DNA from: a virus
Direction: 5' to 3' (one strand)
Length of the DNA stretch: 64,000 nt
Virus record (IMG/VR): IMGVR_UViG_3300045941_000233
Span: 1-64,000 of that record
Numbering within the stretch: position 1 is the first letter of the stretch; each line of letters starts with the position of its first letter. The notes below the pieces were generated by a model that was not told where the DNA came from, ran no database searches, and saw only the letters and a program-made list of their open reading frames with translations. The position numbers were made by a program, and so were the translations under genes. Positions 1-8,054 of the stretch are shown piece after piece.

Positions 1-56
1 ATGCCGCGCGGATTATGGCCGCCGCGGCGCCGCTGGCTGTGGTACTGTCTCAGCAT
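1..56 (-). CDS. Partial small protein, 5' end only
   Basis: Reading leftward from an ATG at 56, the frame is open to the window edge (begins MLRQYHSQRRRGG, Arg-rich). A strong ribosome site of the local type, CGAAAGGGGAAACCA, sits directly upstream, the same leader used by most genes of this block. Only about 18 residues are visible, so no function can be assigned. It would be the last visible gene of the minus-strand block 1-1790. Confidence 0.55.
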   Translation of the reverse strand, partial: MLRQYHSQRRRGGHNPRG

Positions 57-85
57 TGGTTTCCCCTTTCGATTTTTGGATCCAC

Positions 86-310
86 CTAGACCACTTTCAA
101 AAAACGCAAGTCGGCCGGCGCGAACCATTGTGTATCGTCGCCGTCAAGCCAAGCGTCTAAGCTTCCGCCGGCGATAGTGCGGCAGAGCTCATTGACCCCT
201 TGCATGCGCAGCATTGTTTCGCCGTCGAAACTTTCGACAGCAACCACTTTGCCGAGCCAGCCGGATTCAATCGACCGCGCATAGCGGCCGACATAGTTTG
301 TTGCTTGCAT
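86..310 (-). CDS. Hypothetical protein, 74 aa
   Basis: Small soluble protein (MQATNYVGRYARSIESGWLG...) ending in hydrophobic LRFLKVV. I recognise no family. It starts 3 bases after the stop of the upstream gene, so it is probably translationally coupled. It belongs to the minus-strand run of small genes read from the promoter near 1840. The Trp- and Asp-rich middle (DAWLDGDDTQWFAPADL) suggests a small folded domain, but nothing more can be said. Confidence 0.6.
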   Translation of the reverse strand: MQATNYVGRYARSIESGWLGKVVAVESFDGETMLRMQGVNELCRTIAGGSLDAWLDGDDTQWFAPADLRFLKVV

Positions 311-313
311 AGT

Positions 314-541
314 TCATCCCGGGAATGGCCGCGGCGTTAGCCAGTCGGCCAAGTCTTTAAGTTGCTTTTGATTCATAAGCTTCAGACACTTCATAACGAC
401 CGGCGACAAGTCGCGCGACTTCATTGGCGCGAGCTCTTCGACGATATCGGCCCGTATTTTTTCAACCGCGGCGCGCCGCTCTTCGGTGCGCTTGCGCAGT
501 GATTCGTTCCATTCTTCGGCCGTCGGGTAAATGCGTTTCAT
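314..541 (-). CDS. Hypothetical helical protein, 75 aa
   Basis: Charged, probably helical protein beginning MKRIYPTAEEWNESLRKRTEE. The ATG at 541 overlaps the upstream stop (ATGA), and GAAAGG lies upstream. A longer reading from 580 would ignore both signals, so 541 is preferred. The N-terminal half has heptad-like Glu/Arg spacing compatible with a coiled coil; the C-terminus (QLKDLADWLTPRPFPG) looks like a short amphipathic helix. Function unknown. Confidence 0.65.
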   Translation of the reverse strand: MKRIYPTAEEWNESLRKRTEERRAAVEKIRADIVEELAPMKSRDLSPVVMKCLKLMNQKQLKDLADWLTPRPFPG

Positions 542-822
542 TGGTTCGCGCCTTTCGCGATTGTCGGCCGCCAGTCGCAAGCGTGGCCGCCGGTTGCTGG
601 GCAGAGCTCAATCAGTCGCGCAATGGATCCATAGCCACTTGCTACAAGCCAGTCGGCCCATTGCTGGGCGAGCTCTTGCGCGACTTCATACGTATATTTT
701 GCGGCGCGACTTGGCGCGCCAGTTTGCATAGCCGGCCGCCGGCCGGTTCTATCCCAGATTTCGAGCCAGCAATGCGGCGCCTGTCGCTCGCGAATTCGAA
801 TTGTGTATAGGCCGGTTTTCAT
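538..822 (-). CDS. Hypothetical protein, 94 aa
   Basis: Begins MKTGLYTIRIRERQAPHCWLEIWDRTGRR, a beta-strand-like N-terminus followed by a helical segment with AQELAQQWADWLVASGYGS. The start at 822 is chosen over an upstream in-frame ATG at 900 because 822 lies just after the neighbour's stop at 831. The end overlaps the next start by ATGA. No family recognised; it is part of the same co-transcribed minus-strand cluster. Confidence 0.65.
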   Translation of the reverse strand: MKTGLYTIRIRERQAPHCWLEIWDRTGRRPAMQTGAPSRAAKYTYEVAQELAQQWADWLVASGYGSIARLIELCPATGGHACDWRPTIAKGANQ

Positions 823-830
823 TGGTGCAC

Positions 831-1229
831 CTAGAACGAATAGCCGGCCGCCTCGACGGCCCGCATTAGTTCCACCATTGCCGCATGCGGCACTTGCCAA
901 ACGCCACGATTGACAGTATCCGTGGCCGCAAATAGCGCGATGGCCGCCGCGGCGACAGATCCCGGCGCCGGCCCAATTGCCGGCGCCGGCGCCTCTTGTG
1001 TTTCGGTGGCCAAGCCGGCGGCAACCAACTTGCGCCAGCCGTCGGCCGACTCTGCCATATGCAGCCCCGAGCCGTATCGCATTGTCTGCCAGTGATAGTC
1101 GCGTTCTTCCATCGACACCCGCCGCACTTGCTTACCGCAAGTTTGGCCGGCATTGCCGAGCTCTTCGCGCGTGCTGAATCCGTCGTAGTCGGCCGGCGCG
1201 GTTGTGAATACAGTTATGCGATTTGACAT
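831..1229 (-). CDS. Hypothetical protein, 132 aa
   Basis: Starts MSNRITVFTTAPADYDGFSTREELG after a clear ribosome site (CGAAAGGGTAGGGCA). The middle is Ala/Pro-rich (EAPAPAIGPAPGS), linking two putative small domains; the C-terminal part (MVELMRAVEAAGYSF) looks helical. No known family. Word use is dominated by GGCC and GCCGGC, as in the whole 1-3.6 kb block. Confidence 0.65.
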   Translation of the reverse strand: MSNRITVFTTAPADYDGFSTREELGNAGQTCGKQVRRVSMEERDYHWQTMRYGSGLHMAESADGWRKLVAAGLATETQEAPAPAIGPAPGSVAAAAIALFAATDTVNRGVWQVPHAAMVELMRAVEAAGYSF

Positions 1230-1247
1230 TGCCCTACCCTTTCGGTT

Positions 1248-1790
1248 CTAAAATGTCGAGATGCCGCGCTGGTTGCGCGATATCGAACAAGATTGTTCTT
1301 TAACTTCCAAAAATTCCGCGGTCATATCTTCCGGCCGCATGCCAGCCCGAGCCGCGGCCCAAACTTTGCGGCCGACTTCCGGCGACACCCGAGCGCGTAG
1401 GATAGTGACACCCTGGCGCCGCTGTTGGCCGTTCTTCCAAACTTGGAACATTACGCTATCAACCCGGCGATCGATGCCGGCCGGCGTCTTGGGCGATATT
1501 CGCAAGTGCGCGCCACCCTCGCGGCCGTCGCGGTCGTAGTGGTGAATTGCTTCGAATTGCCAAACGAGCTCGCCGACTTGGAAGGTATGCACGCCATTTT
1601 CGGCCGTGCTGGCTTCCCCCGCCTTATGCCGGCCGCTGCCTTTGCATGCGAAGCAGACACCATTGGCGATAGAAGCGTATCGATCGATACGGCCCGAGCC
1701 GCCGCACTTCCAACAGTCGCAATATTCGCCGGCGACTGTATTGTCGGCACTTTGGATTGACTCGACTGTCATTTTGGCAGTGGCTGTCAT
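1248..1790 (-). CDS. DnaJ-type zinc finger protein
   Basis: First gene of the minus-strand block (180 aa). Residues 24-50 hold two CxxCxGxG motifs (CDCWKCGGSGRI and CFACKGSGR), the signature of the DnaJ central zinc finger, so one structural zinc site is likely. The rest (EAIHHYDRDGREGGAHLRISPK, then a Trp/Arg-rich stretch) resembles no domain I know. AAAGGG precedes the ATG at 1790, and a second ATG in the same AAAATGACAG context lies six codons later. There is no J-domain, so it is not a chaperone cofactor; nucleic acid or protein binding is an inference. The helicase at 13693 carries a similar zinc motif. Confidence 0.7.
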   Translation of the reverse strand: MTATAKMTVESIQSADNTVAGEYCDCWKCGGSGRIDRYASIANGVCFACKGSGRHKAGEASTAENGVHTFQVGELVWQFEAIHHYDRDGREGGAHLRISPKTPAGIDRRVDSVMFQVWKNGQQRRQGVTILRARVSPEVGRKVWAAARAGMRPEDMTAEFLEVKEQSCSISRNQRGISTF

Positions 1791-1813
1791 TTTGGCACCC
1801 TTTGGTTGCGTTG

Positions 1814-1842
1814 ATGCCAGTAATTCGCCGGCCGGCCGTCAA
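1814..1842 (-). promoter_or_regulatory. Sigma70-like promoter, leftward accessory block
   Basis: On the minus strand: TTGACG (1842-1837), 17-base spacer, TGGCAT (1819-1814). AATATTG overlaps the -35 box, and the downstream text CATCAACGCAA is the same as at the promoter near 31564. It faces the minus-strand gene starting at 1790. Confidence 0.6.
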
Positions 1843-1881
1843 TATTATACTGCCCCAAAATATTTTTTGGAACCAATAATA

Positions 1882-1909
1882 TTGCATCTTGGCTGGCGAA
1901 TGCTACAAT
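1882..1909 (+). promoter_or_regulatory. Sigma70-like promoter, rightward accessory block
   Basis: TTGCAT (1882-1887), 16 bases, TACAAT (1904-1909), again with AATATTG at the -35. It lies back to back with the leftward promoter, so 1791-1949 is a bidirectional control region. AT-rich text between them (AAAATATTTTTTGG) may hold a shared operator. Confidence 0.6.
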
Positions 1910-1949
1910 AACAAAGCCGGCAAAACGCAACATCGAAAGGGGAATGAAA

Positions 1950-2360
1950 ATGCTAGTTGGCTCAACAATGCCGAAAATCGATCTGACCGCGGTCGCTATG
2001 ACGGCCGAAGAGAGGCAGATTGCCGAGCGTATTTTGAACAAAGGCGCCTTACGCGCCAGCAAGCCAGCGATTGCCTATACGACCTACGTCAACGAGCGCG
2101 GCCTGAAATTGCGGCAGCCTGACGATATTGGCGGCAAAGCCGCTTATGTTTGGCGCATGGTGGCCTTTACGCTGTCGCCAGTCGCGAAACACCATTGCAT
2201 GCCGTGCACGGCCGATTTCGATTTGCCCGAGCGCGATTACCAATTGCGGCGCCAGATGGCAAAGCAGCTTGATACGCTTGTTGACCGAATTATTGCCAGT
2301 GTTCCGAAGAGCCAGCAACACGGAACTATGCGGTGGGCGCGTGCCCTGGGATATGCCTAG
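1950..2360 (+). CDS. Hypothetical protein, 136 aa
   Basis: First gene of the rightward block. The site GAAAGGGGAATGAAAATG gives a normal 7-base spacing only to the second ATG (1950), so that start is preferred over 1944. The protein begins MLVGSTMPKIDLTAVAMTAEERQIAERIL and is mixed alpha/beta with HCMPC in the middle, a possible half zinc site. A helix-rich C-terminus follows (RQMAKQLDTLVDRIIASV). No family recognised. Confidence 0.65.
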   Translation: MLVGSTMPKIDLTAVAMTAEERQIAERILNKGALRASKPAIAYTTYVNERGLKLRQPDDIGGKAAYVWRMVAFTLSPVAKHHCMPCTADFDLPERDYQLRRQMAKQLDTLVDRIIASVPKSQQHGTMRWARALGYA

Positions 2361-2464
2361 GCGATTGCCCGCGGCGCGTGCTGTCGGCCGGCCTCTAGTG
2401 CTTGCCGAGCCGCCAGCCCGCCCGCGGCCGATTTCCGGCCGGTTTAATTCGAAAGGCGCAACCA

Positions 2465-2656
2465 ATGACAGAGCAACCAATACAGCTAGTTACTGGGAAG
2501 TTCTACGTTATCGACGTCTTCGGTGAGCCGGGGCGCCAGACAATAGCCGGCCCGTTTGATACGGCCGAGCAAGCCGAGCGCGAGCGCGAGGAAATAAACA
2601 TTGCCGACGATTGCATCGTCAGGCGCTATATCGGCAAGCCGCAAGCCGCCAAGTAG
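2465..2656 (+). CDS. Hypothetical protein, 63 aa
   Basis: Small protein MTEQPIQLVTGKFYVIDVFGEPGRQ, with a beta-strand-rich start and a Glu/Arg-rich helix (TAEQAEREREE). The ATG at 2465 follows TTCGAAAGGCGCAACCA, the local ribosome motif; upstream in-frame ATGs lack one. Unknown function. It resembles the small cargo proteins that fill phage early regions. Confidence 0.65.
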   Translation: MTEQPIQLVTGKFYVIDVFGEPGRQTIAGPFDTAEQAEREREEINIADDCIVRRYIGKPQAAK

Positions 2657-2740
2657 CCGCCCGCGCCACTGCCGCCGGTTAGATCCGTCGGCAAGCCCGC
2701 GGCCGACTTTGGCCGGTTCAAAATTCGAAAGGGGAAAACA

Positions 2741-3193
2741 ATGTCTGCCTTTGTAGTTACTCGCGAAACTATCAATTGTTGCGCGCATGCATGGTACGAC
2801 GATGACCGCCGGCCGGCATGCGAAGAGCTCGACAGCATCGGCCGCCAATTGTGGCGCATGAATGCCGACGCTGTAGCCGAGCGCTATCAAGAGCCGCCCG
2901 AGCCAACAGACGATTTTCGCTATCGGCCGGCCCTGTACTCGCCGGTTCAGCAATTCAAGGCGCTGTCTTGCTTGCTGTATCAATGCAGCGAGGGGGATAT
3001 CGATCAACGGCCGCTGTATAAGCAATTGGAAGAGCGGCGCAATGCGTTTGCCCGCGCTATCGTGATGGATTCGAAAGAATACGACGGCGCTCACTGGGAT
3101 ATGCCAGACAAGGCGCCGCCGGCCGCCAAGCCGGCCGCCAAGCCAAGCAAGCCGGCGGCCCCGAGCTCGCCGGCCGTGGATCCGAATTTTTAA
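2741..3193 (+). CDS. Hypothetical protein with Pro/Lys/Ala tail
   Basis: 150 aa. A folded, probably helical N-terminal part (MSAFVVTRETINCCAHAWYDDDRR...) is followed by a low-complexity tail with repeated AAKP steps (residues ~120-150). TTCGAAAGGGGAAAACA before the ATG is a perfect example of the local ribosome motif. Similar Ala/Pro/Lys tails occur in the genes at 30952 and 32373, which suggests a shared composition pressure or tail function. No family recognised. Confidence 0.7.
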   Translation: MSAFVVTRETINCCAHAWYDDDRRPACEELDSIGRQLWRMNADAVAERYQEPPEPTDDFRYRPALYSPVQQFKALSCLLYQCSEGDIDQRPLYKQLEERRNAFARAIVMDSKEYDGAHWDMPDKAPPAAKPAAKPSKPAAPSSPAVDPNF

Positions 3194-3298
3194 CCTGTCG
3201 GCCTACCGCGGCCGACTATTTTGAGCCATTCCGGCCGGCGCGCTGGGCAGCGAAAGCTAAGGGCCTGATAGCCGGCCGGAATGGCAAGGGGGTTACAA

Positions 3299-3502
3299 AT
3301 GCGAATCAAGAGCCAACAGGCGGCCGATATGTTCCGCCGACGGTCGCGCCCGATATTTCGCTGCGCGCTGCCATTTGTCGGCGCCTCAACAATCAATGTC
3401 GAAGACGGCCGCGCGCTTATTTTTCCGGCCCGCGGCCGAGGGTGTTTGGTGGTCGATTGGTTTAGATTCTGCGCTTGGTTGCGCAAAAGGGGGATTAGGT
3501 AA
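3299..3502 (+). CDS. Small basic protein, 67 aa
   Basis: Begins MRIKSQQAADMFRRRSRP after AAGGGGGTTACAA; the earlier in-frame ATG at 3281 lies before that ribosome site and is rejected. Rich in Arg with hydrophobic stretches (CLVVDWFRFCAWLRKRG). Unknown. Last gene before the glycosyltransferases. Confidence 0.5.
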   Translation: MRIKSQQAADMFRRRSRPIFRCALPFVGASTINVEDGRALIFPARGRGCLVVDWFRFCAWLRKRGIR

Positions 3503-3568
3503 GCCGGCCCGAGCTCGCCGGCCGCGGCGCCTTGCTGATTTCCGCCGGCCCGCGATACGCTCGCCGGC

Positions 3569-4306
3569 ATGCTACCGCTTTTAGAGATTGTCGCGCATGC
3601 CTGGCGCTATGAGCGCGCGTTGACTTTCCACCTGTCGGCGCTTGTGCTGTATCCGCCCGCGCATTGCCGAGCCCTGGCCGTTATCTATTACGCGCCCGAC
3701 GATTTGCCGGTTATCGATACCCTGAATTTTTTCGCGCGACTGCCGCGGCCGAGCTCGCCGCCGGCCGTGGAATTCGATTTTCGGCCGCTGGCGCCCGAGT
3801 TACTTTGCCGGCGCGCGATTGGCCGCAATATGGCCGCCCGGGAAACGCGCGCCGACTTCGTGCTATTCTCGGATGTGGATTATCTTTACGGCCCCGGCGC
3901 GCTCGATTCCGCGGCCGAGAAGCTTGCGGAAGCGAACCAAAACGGCCCGAAGTGCTGCTACTCCATCTATCTGCAGTCGTCGATCGACCACGCCGCCGGC
4001 GATGCCGAGCTCGCCCGCGTTGACCGGCCGCAGGTTATCGCCGTCGATCCGTCCCAGTACGAGCCGCAGCGACTGGTGACAGCCATCGGCGGTTCACAGT
4101 GGATCCCCGGCAGCCTGGCCCGGGAAAAGGGCTACCTGTCCGACGGCCACCGATACTTGCGGCCGGTTGATACCTGGCAGCGCACGTTTTGCGATGCGGC
4201 AGCGCGGCGCAACTGGCTGGCGCCGATCGTCGGCCTGGAAGTCCCGAACGTATATCGTTTACGACATAGCCTCCGCGGAAGATTCGACCGTGACTGCCGC
4301 AACTAA
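3569..4306 (+). CDS. Glycosyltransferase, GT2-like
   Basis: 245 aa. Residues ~100-120 carry FVLFSDVDYLYGPGAL, a DxD-type nucleotide-sugar/metal site as in GT-A fold transferases. An acceptor-side stretch with GGSQWIPGSL and a WQRTF segment follow. It probably moves a sugar from a nucleotide donor to a surface glycan or virion protein; donor and acceptor cannot be read from sequence. The next transferase gene overlaps it (GTG at 4290). The 5' third has the GGCC/GAGCTC-rich wording of the upstream block, while the 3' part reads more like the core genes. No clear ribosome site precedes the ATG, so the start is uncertain. Confidence 0.6.
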   Translation: MLPLLEIVAHAWRYERALTFHLSALVLYPPAHCRALAVIYYAPDDLPVIDTLNFFARLPRPSSPPAVEFDFRPLAPELLCRRAIGRNMAARETRADFVLFSDVDYLYGPGALDSAAEKLAEANQNGPKCCYSIYLQSSIDHAAGDAELARVDRPQVIAVDPSQYEPQRLVTAIGGSQWIPGSLAREKGYLSDGHRYLRPVDTWQRTFCDAAARRNWLAPIVGLEVPNVYRLRHSLRGRFDRDCRN

Positions 4307-4997
4307 AATCCGCTGGGGTGTCGGAATTCTGACCGCTCCGCGCTCGCAGCTTACCGTCACGCAAGCGATAACAGCCCTCATTGCCGCCGGATGGCCGCCG
4401 GAAGAGCACACTATTTTCATCGATGCCGTTCGCTCCGGTTGCTATCGTGGCTGGAAGTCGATGGCCGCAAATCTGTTGGCCATTCATGGCAAGTCTGACT
4501 GGCTGCTGATGATCGAAGACGATTGCGTCCTGTCGGCCGGACTTCGCGAGTTCATCGAATCGACGGCCCCATACAATGCGGGTGCCTGGCATTCTCTCTA
4601 TTGCTCTTCCGGGCTTCACTCCAAAAACGAAGTCGGCTGGCGATGCGTCCAGACGCCGCGGCAGTGCTGGGGCAGCGTGGCCTATATGGTCTCGCCGGCA
4701 CTTCTCAAAAAATTCCTGGACAATGCTCCGTATCCGACGTGGCGCGACGGAACGGATCGAGCCGTCGGCCAATTCTGCCGAGCCAGCAGAGTCCCCTACG
4801 TCATTCACTCACCGTCGCTCGCGAACCATATTGGCGAGATTTCGAGTCTTGACCAGCCTGGCGGAGTCGATCAAAACCGACGATGCAGTCATTGGGTGTC
4901 GAGCATAAGGAGAGATGAAGATGGGATTGGCTGGCGTTGGAAGGTGGCTGGGCTTGAGAATCGCGAATCTGTGGAAGCCAAAGTCGTCATCCAGTGA
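4290..4997 (+). CDS. Glycosyltransferase-like protein
   Basis: The likely start is GTG at 4290, overlapping the previous gene's end by 17 bases (VTAATKIRWGVGILTAPRSQ). LLMIEDDCVLSAGL (about residues 70-83) is the EDD-type metal/nucleotide-sugar site of GT-A transferases. YGLA-free C-terminal half contains RQCWGSVAYMVSPALLKKFL and a DRAVGQFC stretch, typical of GT25/GT32-like enzymes. It is coupled to the GT2-like gene upstream. Its last 77 bases overlap the gene starting at 4921, a long overlap for this genome. Confidence 0.6.
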   Translation: MTAATKIRWGVGILTAPRSQLTVTQAITALIAAGWPPEEHTIFIDAVRSGCYRGWKSMAANLLAIHGKSDWLLMIEDDCVLSAGLREFIESTAPYNAGAWHSLYCSSGLHSKNEVGWRCVQTPRQCWGSVAYMVSPALLKKFLDNAPYPTWRDGTDRAVGQFCRASRVPYVIHSPSLANHIGEISSLDQPGGVDQNRRCSHWVSSIRRDEDGIGWRWKVAGLENRESVEAKVVIQ

Positions 4998-5232
4998 CCA
5001 AAACGGCTTCACGCTCCCGCCGGCCCCGGGAGGGTTTCAGCCGATCAAGATCCGTTCGGCGTTTCGCAATGTCGATCGCGAGGTGCGCATGATGGCAGTC
5101 CAGGGCCGCCACGTCGTTGTTCAGTCGTGCGACGACGGCCCGCAGATGATGACGCTGATTGACCGCGGAGCCGTGCATCAAGATTCGCTGGCGGCATTCG
5201 ACCGGTTTGTATCGTCGAAGCTGAAAGACTAA
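4921..5232 (+). CDS. Hypothetical protein, 103 aa
   Basis: AAGGAG followed by eight bases points to the ATG at 4921 rather than 4915. The N-terminus (MGLAGVGRWLGLRIANLWKP) is amphipathic and could be a membrane-associated helix. The rest is beta-rich (REVRMMAVQGRHVVVQS). It overlaps the transferase upstream by 77 bases and meets the convergent prepilin-like gene with a 4-base overlap of stops. Function unknown. Confidence 0.5.
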   Translation: MGLAGVGRWLGLRIANLWKPKSSSSDQNGFTLPPAPGGFQPIKIRSAFRNVDREVRMMAVQGRHVVVQSCDDGPQMMTLIDRGAVHQDSLAAFDRFVSSKLKD

Positions 5233-6284
5233 GGCGCGTCGGCCCGCTGCCGGTCAGTCGCGGACGTCCTAGTCGCAGAGATGTATTGAGAGAGCCCGGT
5301 AGGGTTGACGTTCTCGTTCGTCATGTTGTCGTTGGTCATCGGTATGCCGGTCCTGGCGCCGATCGACACCCAAAGCGCATCGCTGTCTGAAATATTGGCG
5401 ATGGTCTTGTCCACCCAGACCGGATCAATGGGAGGCACTTCCCCGACTTTTTCGATTTTCCCAAGCAGAAGATAAATCGTCCCGGTTGCCGCCAGCGGCG
5501 CGTTGTTGTCGATGTAGATTCCTTCGACGTCGGACCCTGGATTGAAAAGAATCGTGATGCTGTTTTGTGCGGCGCCGAATTGCTGGCCGGTGCGGCCCAC
5601 GCCGCTATACGTCAGATCGACCGCGATTCCGCGATTGAGCTCGATGGGACTGCCGACGCGCTCTGGCATCCGGCGAATCTGAAATAACACCCCCTGCGCC
5701 CGAGCATTCGAGAATCCTGGCGGCAGGACGCCTATTGTCGGCGGCCGTACATACGGGTACTGCGCACCCTGCCGACGGAAAGTGTGCCATTCCCCGCCGA
5801 ATCCAAATTTCACTAGGAACATGGCCCCGTCCGGAATGATGCTCGCCAGAAAGGCCATCTCGTTCGCGTCGATCTGCGGCGGATACTGCGGTCCGACGAT
5901 CACGAAATAGTGACTGTTCGAACCGGGCGGCATTTCCTGGACCTTCGCCAGCGCGCTAGTCGTGCTCCCGCTGAAGGGTGGCGGATATTCCGCAAGCGTA
6001 CATTCCGTCGCCATCCGTATCGTTGGCCCGGCGCCAATCGGCCGCACGCATTTGAAGCTGACCCCGCACGGCCTATTTATCAGGACCGCCCTGGCACGCG
6101 CCATTTCGAAGTAGGCGGTTAGCTGCCGCGAGGCTTCCCTGGCCCGTCCGCCCTCAGTTACCCGTTTCACTGCCACCAAAGACAATGCAACCAGGATGGC
6201 CATAATGGCCACAACAATCAGTAATTCAATGAGCGTGTAAGCCGTCCGCTTCAATTGAACGTCCATTCGACTATCTGATTCCAT
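5229..6284 (-). CDS. Prepilin-like (type II/IV pseudopilin) protein
   Basis: Residues ~13-40 (AYTLIELLIVVAIMAILVALS) are a classic prepilin N-terminal methylation segment with Glu at +5. The residue before the cleavage point is Ala rather than the usual Gly, which may lower processing by prepilin peptidase. 351 aa is long for a pseudopilin; the large C-terminal domain (INRPCGVSFKCVRP... and FRRQGAQYPYVRPPTIG) is of the kind common in Planctomycetes GspH/FimT-like proteins. In a phage genome it is unexpected: captured host gene, receptor mimic or chromosomal remnant are all possible. It could also start at the ATG six codons later (MDVQLKRTAY). Confidence 0.8.
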   Translation of the reverse strand: MESDSRMDVQLKRTAYTLIELLIVVAIMAILVALSLVAVKRVTEGGRAREASRQLTAYFEMARARAVLINRPCGVSFKCVRPIGAGPTIRMATECTLAEYPPPFSGSTTSALAKVQEMPPGSNSHYFVIVGPQYPPQIDANEMAFLASIIPDGAMFLVKFGFGGEWHTFRRQGAQYPYVRPPTIGVLPPGFSNARAQGVLFQIRRMPERVGSPIELNRGIAVDLTYSGVGRTGQQFGAAQNSITILFNPGSDVEGIYIDNNAPLAATGTIYLLLGKIEKVGEVPPIDPVWVDKTIANISDSDALWVSIGARTGIPMTNDNMTNENVNPTGLSQYISATRTSATDRQRADAP

Positions 6285-6403
6285 AGTCCTATGGCGGCAA
6301 AAACGCCGCCCACAATCGCCAAAGCCTGAAGCACCAACCCCTCCAATCTGCAGGGAAAGTTTTTGAAAAGCTATAGTATTATTCGCCGGCCAAGAAAAAA
6401 TAT
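6285..6403. other. AT-rich gap beside integrase; attP candidate
   Basis: 119 bases with no gene between the prepilin-like gene and the 3' end of the integrase. It holds a 6-bp hairpin GGCGGC-AAAAAC-GCCGCC (6292-6309) and AT-rich text (AGCTATAGTATTATT, AAAAAATATTTATT). Phage attachment sites often lie next to int, so this is the best attP candidate in the window, but no duplicated core is visible. Confidence 0.3.
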
Positions 6404-7234
6404 TTATTGTGCGGCGTCACGACCCCGCGGAGGCGGCAAAACCCGCGGCATAATCGGCGCCACCGCAAATTGCCGCCGGTCCCCGTAGTGGGTCTCAAAT
6501 ATCTTGCGGCTGTGGCCCAAATAGTCATGTCCGCGGCCCGGGTGTTCGGCCTCAACGGCCGTGCCTGCGGTTTTCCGCAATCTCTTGAACGTCCCAGTCA
6601 GTCCGGCATCGTCCACGATCGCCGCAAACTCTCGGCGAAAATATTCTGCCGACTTGCCCCATTCCCAAATTGGGCCTGTGTTCGGTCGCGTACAGTCGAT
6701 CAGTTCGAGCAAGTCCAGCGGGATCCACACCAGCACCCGCTTGCCCGTTTTGTGCCGATTGAACGGTATCGCACCATTCTCTTGAATGTGCCGCCGCTCA
6801 AGGCGCTGCAAATCGACACGCTCCAAGCCGGTGTAGTAGGCCGCCAGTACAAGCGACATCCAATAGTCACGTTTTTCGGCACGTAGCCGATGGCAAGCTG
6901 CTACAAGTTCGGCCATTTCTGCGGCTGTCCATGCTTGCGGTTCGAGCTCTTCGAGCTTCACCGATCGAAGCGGTGACGGCAGCGGCGTGCCCCACAGATA
7001 GCGCAGTAACGCACCAAGCACGTTGCGGAGAGAGCGTCTGTAATAACTCGATCGACCCTCTGTTTGTTTTGCCAACAGGAATCGATTCACCATCTCCACT
7101 GTGAATTCTTTCGCTGGTAAATTATCTTTCGCCCACTTGGAAAAAACATTTACGCATCTCCTGTAGTGGTCCGCAGTCTCGGCCTCCACTTCATGCGTGA
7201 GTAGATATGTATCCAAAATTCTAAACAGAGGCAT
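6404..7234 (-). CDS. Tyrosine recombinase / integrase
   Basis: 276 aa from an ATG at 7234 with a strong GGAAGGTGAGGAA site; the upstream in-frame ATG at 7402 has none. N-terminal SAM-like core-binding domain (LLTHEVEAETADHYRRCVNVFSKW), then the catalytic domain. Box II reads KRLRKTAGT (usual HxLRHT, so Lys replaces His), followed by DYLGHSRKIFETHYGD with the last His and the nucleophile Tyr. The box I region is TGLERVDL where TGLR is usual, so the first catalytic Arg is shifted or missing. It probably catalyses integration/excision. The AT-rich gap on its 3' side may hold attP. Confidence 0.85.
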   Translation of the reverse strand: MPLFRILDTYLLTHEVEAETADHYRRCVNVFSKWAKDNLPAKEFTVEMVNRFLLAKQTEGRSSYYRRSLRNVLGALLRYLWGTPLPSPLRSVKLEELEPQAWTAAEMAELVAACHRLRAEKRDYWMSLVLAAYYTGLERVDLQRLERRHIQENGAIPFNRHKTGKRVLVWIPLDLLELIDCTRPNTGPIWEWGKSAEYFRREFAAIVDDAGLTGTFKRLRKTAGTAVEAEHPGRGHDYLGHSRKIFETHYGDRRQFAVAPIMPRVLPPPRGRDAAQ

Positions 7235-7612
7235 TTCCTCACCTTCCCGCCTGAATGAAGGATCAATATAATCGTCGCGAGGACGAAATATTGCTAAGCT
7301 TGAGTTAAGGTCGCAAGTCGGAATTTGGAGGCTGTTTCGGGGAGAAGGATGCTTCAGCACGGTATTGTGCAAATAGACAGAATCGGAGTGATTCGGTGGC
7401 ATTGGTTCAGCGCCCCTCTTAGTGGCCAGGACTTTAATGGTTCAGGACTTTGGGAATGGGTCTGCGATCTTGATAGGCATCGCTGCCGCGCCGACGTCGG
7501 AATCGCGCTCACCGGTGGCGATGTTGGAGTGTGCGCTTACCGCCTCAACAAAAATATCTTTATCGCAGAGACATCTTTGCGAGTGCGGTTTTTTTGCACT
7601 TCCAACGAGGTA
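7235..7612. other. Intergenic region between int and HTH gene
   Basis: About 380 bases with no convincing gene. It must contain the promoter of the leftward integrase gene. A small hairpin AGTGC-(GGTTTTTTT)-GCACT at about 7580-7600 precedes the HTH gene. I see no strong -35/-10 pair. Confidence 0.35.
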
Positions 7613-7843
7613 ATGCCGCTACAGGCAATCGCCTATATCGTCCCCGGCATACTCTCCGTCTTGTCGCCGCGGGAGCGCGACGTCGCGAAGCTCTTGCCGT
7701 TCTATTCCAGCAAGGAAATCGGCAAGCAGTTGAAGATAGCCCCGGGCACGGCCGAGACCGTTAGACAGCGATTGTCCGCCAAGGTTGGCCTGTCTGGACA
7801 CTCGCTGGTGAGTTGGTGCGCTGAGCACCGGGAAGTCATCTGA
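7613..7843 (+). CDS. LuxR/GerE-type HTH protein, DNA-binding domain only
   Basis: 76 aa. Residues ~15-70 (LSPRERDVAKLLPFYSSKEI ... APGTAETVRQRLSAKVGL) form a complete LuxR/GerE helix-turn-helix with the usual LSPRE start and a KEIGKQL / TAETVRQ recognition pair. No receiver or ligand domain is attached, so it is a stand-alone DNA-binding module. GAGG lies close to the ATG. Its place beside int and the repressor gene suggests a role in the lysis/lysogeny or integration switch (inference). Confidence 0.7.
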   Translation: MPLQAIAYIVPGILSVLSPRERDVAKLLPFYSSKEIGKQLKIAPGTAETVRQRLSAKVGLSGHSLVSWCAEHREVI

Positions 7844-8054
7844 ACGTCGCACTTGTAGGTCTCCTTGCGGCATCCATGCGACGCGCTTAGTGGTCCCCAC
7901 TACGTTCCATCTAATCCTCTGGCTACTTCGTGTAGCGAAAAACCTGGAAGCCAAGTGTTCAGTGGTTCCGTGCCGCATCGGAGTACGGAACCACAAAACA
8001 GTGTGTTTTTCATCGAAAAACCGACGTTATCTGCACAAGCATATGTCACGTTTT

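Noticed and set aside
7325-7612. Long N-terminal extension of the LuxR-type protein
   Set aside because: Low-quality sequence with no domain; a start at 7613 gives exactly the HTH domain.
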